A DNA stretch of 39,185 nt, from assembly GCA_937934655.1 (NCBI GenBank), contig CALGZB010000269.1, forward strand, positions 1 through 39,185. The letters run 5' to 3'. The number at the start of each line of letters is the position of its first letter. Position 1 is the first letter of the stretch. The position numbers and the translations under genes are program-made. Positions 37,474 through 39,185 of this stretch are shown here, one piece after another. Source of the stretch: an uncultured Acidimicrobiales bacterium (GTDB taxonomy: Bacteria > Actinomycetota > Acidimicrobiia > Acidimicrobiales > SHLQ01). Below the pieces are notes generated by a model. That model did no database searches and was not told the origin of the DNA. It saw nothing but the letters and a program-made list of their open reading frames with translations.

Positions 37474-39185
37474 TTACCTGAGGTTCTCGGCCGTAGCGAT
37501 GAGCTCGACGAGTGTGTCGATGTCGTCGCCACGCATCTCCTCGGAAAGGGCCTCGGCTTCGCTCAGTACCTGGTCGAAGCTCACGTTGTCGGCGTGCGGG
37601 CTGTCACGGAGCAGCTCGGCGAAGCTGGTGACGACGGTGGCAAGACGGAAGGTCTCGTCGGTATCGGCCCATCGTGGTTCGAGGTCACGCATCGAGATGG
37701 TCTCGTCGATCTCGATAACTTCACCGGTGTCCGGATCTTCCCAACGCAGGTGCACCTCGCCGAGGTCTTCCCGCACATCGTCGATATCGACGCCCCGGGC
37801 AAACTCGACCTCGTAGATCGCGGTTACCTGATGGCCGGCGCCGAGCTCTCCGGCATCGACGTCGTCGTTGCGGAAGTCGCTGTCACGAACGCCGCGGTTT
37901 TCGAAGCCGATAAGGCGGTACTCGCTAACGGTGTCCTCATCGAACACGACCTGGATCTTGGCGTCGATGGCGACGGTAAGGAGTGTGCTGGTGAGCTCTT
38001 CTTCGAACAGGCGCTCGGCTTCATCGATGCCGTCGACGTAGGCGTAGAAGCCGTCGCCTTGATCGGCGAGTTGTTCCATGGTGACGTCGTTGAAACCGTT
38101 CATGCCGTAGCCCACGGTGACCAGCTGGATGCCCCGGTCGGCGTCGTCACGGATGAGTTCGGCGAGCCCGTCAGGGTCGGTGGTTCCGGTGTTGGCGATG
38201 CCGTCCGATGCCAGGATGACTCGGTTGATGTCGCCGTCTTCAAAGACCTCGCTGGCCATGCCGTAGCCGGTGCGGAGGCCGGCTTCGAGGTTGGTGGAAC
38301 CGCCGGGCTGCATGTTTTCGATCGCACGAATGATCTCCCGCTCGTTCCGCACCTTGGTGGGTTCGAGCACGATTCCCGATTCGGCGCTGTAGGTCACAAT
38401 GGCAACGGTGTCGCTGTTGTCGAGTTCTTCGACGAGCAGGATCAGGCTTTCCTTAACAAGGCCGAGGCGATCGGGGCGATCCATCGAGCCTGAGGTATCG
38501 ACCACGAAGGTGAGGTGGGCATCGGGGCGATCGCTGTCGCGAACCTGTTCGCCTTGTACGCCGATACGAATGAGGTAGTTGTCGTCGTCGAACGGCGATG
38601 GGCCGCCGTCGACGCTTAGGCCGAGACCGTCGTCGTCAGGGTTGTCGTAGTCGTAGTCAAAGCTGTTCACGTATTCTTCGACTCGAACGGATTCGGTTGG
38701 GGGAAGCTGGCCTTGCTCGAGGTACCGCTTGCCTACGGTGTAGCTGCCGGTATCGACGTCGAGAGCAAAGGTTGACTCGGGGTCATCTTCGGTCTCGACG
38801 AAGTCACGGATGCCGTTGTCGCGGGTTTCGACATCAATGTCTTCCTCTGCCGGCTCTTCAGGCCTTGCGGGCTCTTCACTCTCAAAGAATCCGTCGTCTG
38901 CTGCGACACCGCTTGATTTATCGGCCGGCGCTTCTTCCATGGCTTCCTCTTCCTCCTCCATGGCTTCTTCCTCCTCGTACTGCTCGGCCGGTGCGAAATC
39001 GCCCTCGGCGTCATCGGCGTCTTCGTTGCTGCCGCCACCCGAGGCGCTGACCTCATCGCTGCCGGAATCGTCGTCGGTGCTGTCGTCGAAGAATGACTCT
39101 TCTGCATCGGTGCTTGTCGTGGCGGCGTCGTCGCTGCTTCCGCACGCACTTGCGATGAGCGCTAAGGCCAGCAAGAGGGCGAGAA
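37474..39185 (-). CDS. VWA-domain lipoprotein (YfbK-like), N-terminus beyond the window
   Basis: The frame stays open to the right edge: 569 residues are visible, starting inside a signal peptide (LALLLALALIASAC) with an ASAC lipobox, so the start codon lies outside the window. After the lipidated Cys comes an acidic low-complexity stretch of about 100 residues (long Glu runs, Asp/Ser-rich), then a vWF_A-like N-terminal domain (DDPESTFALDVDTGSYTVGKRYL), a von Willebrand A domain with MIDAS DTSGSM and later DGIANTG, and a C-terminal DUF3520/YfbK-type domain (VDAGELGAGHQVTAIYEVEF). MIDAS residues bind a divalent metal and a partner protein. The domain order is that of YfbK/YdhG-type surface proteins; the ligand is unknown. 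Confidence 0.88.
   Translation of the reverse strand, partial: LALLLALALIASACGSSDDAATTSTDAEESFFDDSTDDDSGSDEVSASGGGSNEDADDAEGDFAPAEQYEEEEAMEEEEEAMEEAPADKSSGVAADDGFFESEEPARPEEPAEEDIDVETRDNGIRDFVETEDDPESTFALDVDTGSYTVGKRYLEQGQLPPTESVRVEEYVNSFDYDYDNPDDDGLGLSVDGGPSPFDDDNYLIRIGVQGEQVRDSDRPDAHLTFVVDTSGSMDRPDRLGLVKESLILLVEELDNSDTVAIVTYSAESGIVLEPTKVRNEREIIRAIENMQPGGSTNLEAGLRTGYGMASEVFEDGDINRVILASDGIANTGTTDPDGLAELIRDDADRGIQLVTVGYGMNGFNDVTMEQLADQGDGFYAYVDGIDEAERLFEEELTSTLLTVAIDAKIQVVFDEDTVSEYRLIGFENRGVRDSDFRNDDVDAGELGAGHQVTAIYEVEFARGVDIDDVREDLGEVHLRWEDPDTGEVIEIDETISMRDLEPRWADTDETFRLATVVTSFAELLRDSPHADNVSFDQVLSEAEALSEEMRGDDIDTLVELIATAENLR

Noticed and set aside
37399-38493. A 364-codon plus-strand frame over the VWA gene
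   Set aside because: Antisense to a clear VWA lipoprotein; its valine- and glycine-rich composition reflects GC-rich codons read backwards.

Overview
The window looks like chromosomal DNA from a high-GC actinobacterium, most likely class Acidimicrobiia. The gene content is actinobacterial: a SigR/RsrA-type sigma/anti-sigma pair, a DUF2342 zincin beside tilS, a Rossmann-DUF2520 gene before panC, GTG starts and many apparently leaderless genes. A small acidic protein at 10308 carries a W-W-x-A-S-D-x-K-W-Y-P-P-E motif that I associate with Acidimicrobiia. No species can be named from sequence alone.

Layout. 1-2250 looks accessory: the 5' end of a MalT/LuxR-type STAND ATPase (minus, running off the left edge), a secreted SGNH hydrolase, and a 3' half of a tRNA-Thr(CGU) gene with no 5' half, which resembles an integrase attachment-site scar. 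2299-10772 holds cell-surface and miscellaneous genes: a lipoprotein, an RTX calcium-repeat protein, a carboxymuconolactone decarboxylase (CMD/AhpD-like) gene with an in-frame UGA, an HSL-type esterase, a TPM-domain coiled-coil protein, an anchored TIM-barrel-like protein, a DHA2-type MFS exporter and the acidic protein. 10769-14530 (minus) is a four-gene operon with 4-base overlaps: GT2 glycosyltransferase, Gfo/Idh dehydrogenase, hexapeptide acetyltransferase and DegT aminotransferase. This set fits diacetamido-sugar synthesis and transfer. 14639-18707 holds a hotdog thioesterase coupled to an MBL hydrolase, a structured intergenic region, a Crp/Fnr regulator, two tandem paralogous methyltransferases and a lipoprotein. 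18854-23800 holds a homocysteine methyltransferase-family protein, SigR/RsrA, two tiny proteins, DUF2342, tilS and hpt.

23917-37345 is a long plus-strand housekeeping block: ftsH; folate (folE, folP, folB, folK); Rossmann-DUF2520 and panC; nadC; coaX; lysS; then a GtrII-like membrane protein, an NAD-dependent epimerase and an acyltransferase-like protein. It links folate, pantothenate/CoA and NAD synthesis. Two oddities interrupt it: an RHH regulator on the opposite strand and a phosphatase-fold protein lacking the catalytic Cys/Arg. The right edge is a VWA lipoprotein (minus) truncated at its N-terminus.

The most interesting item is the CMD gene at 4037-4516 (minus). Its frame is open over 160 codons except for one TGA at codon 61, exactly where the second Cys of the CxxC active site belongs. 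A perfect 6-bp GC-rich hairpin with a CGGGU loop follows 13 nt after that TGA, as expected of a bacterial SECIS. I read it as a probable CxxU selenoprotein that ordinary annotation would truncate or call a pseudogene. A second window-wide signal is the repeated placement of a TAnnnT box 6-8 nt before start codons that lack Shine-Dalgarno sequences, pointing to widespread leaderless transcription.
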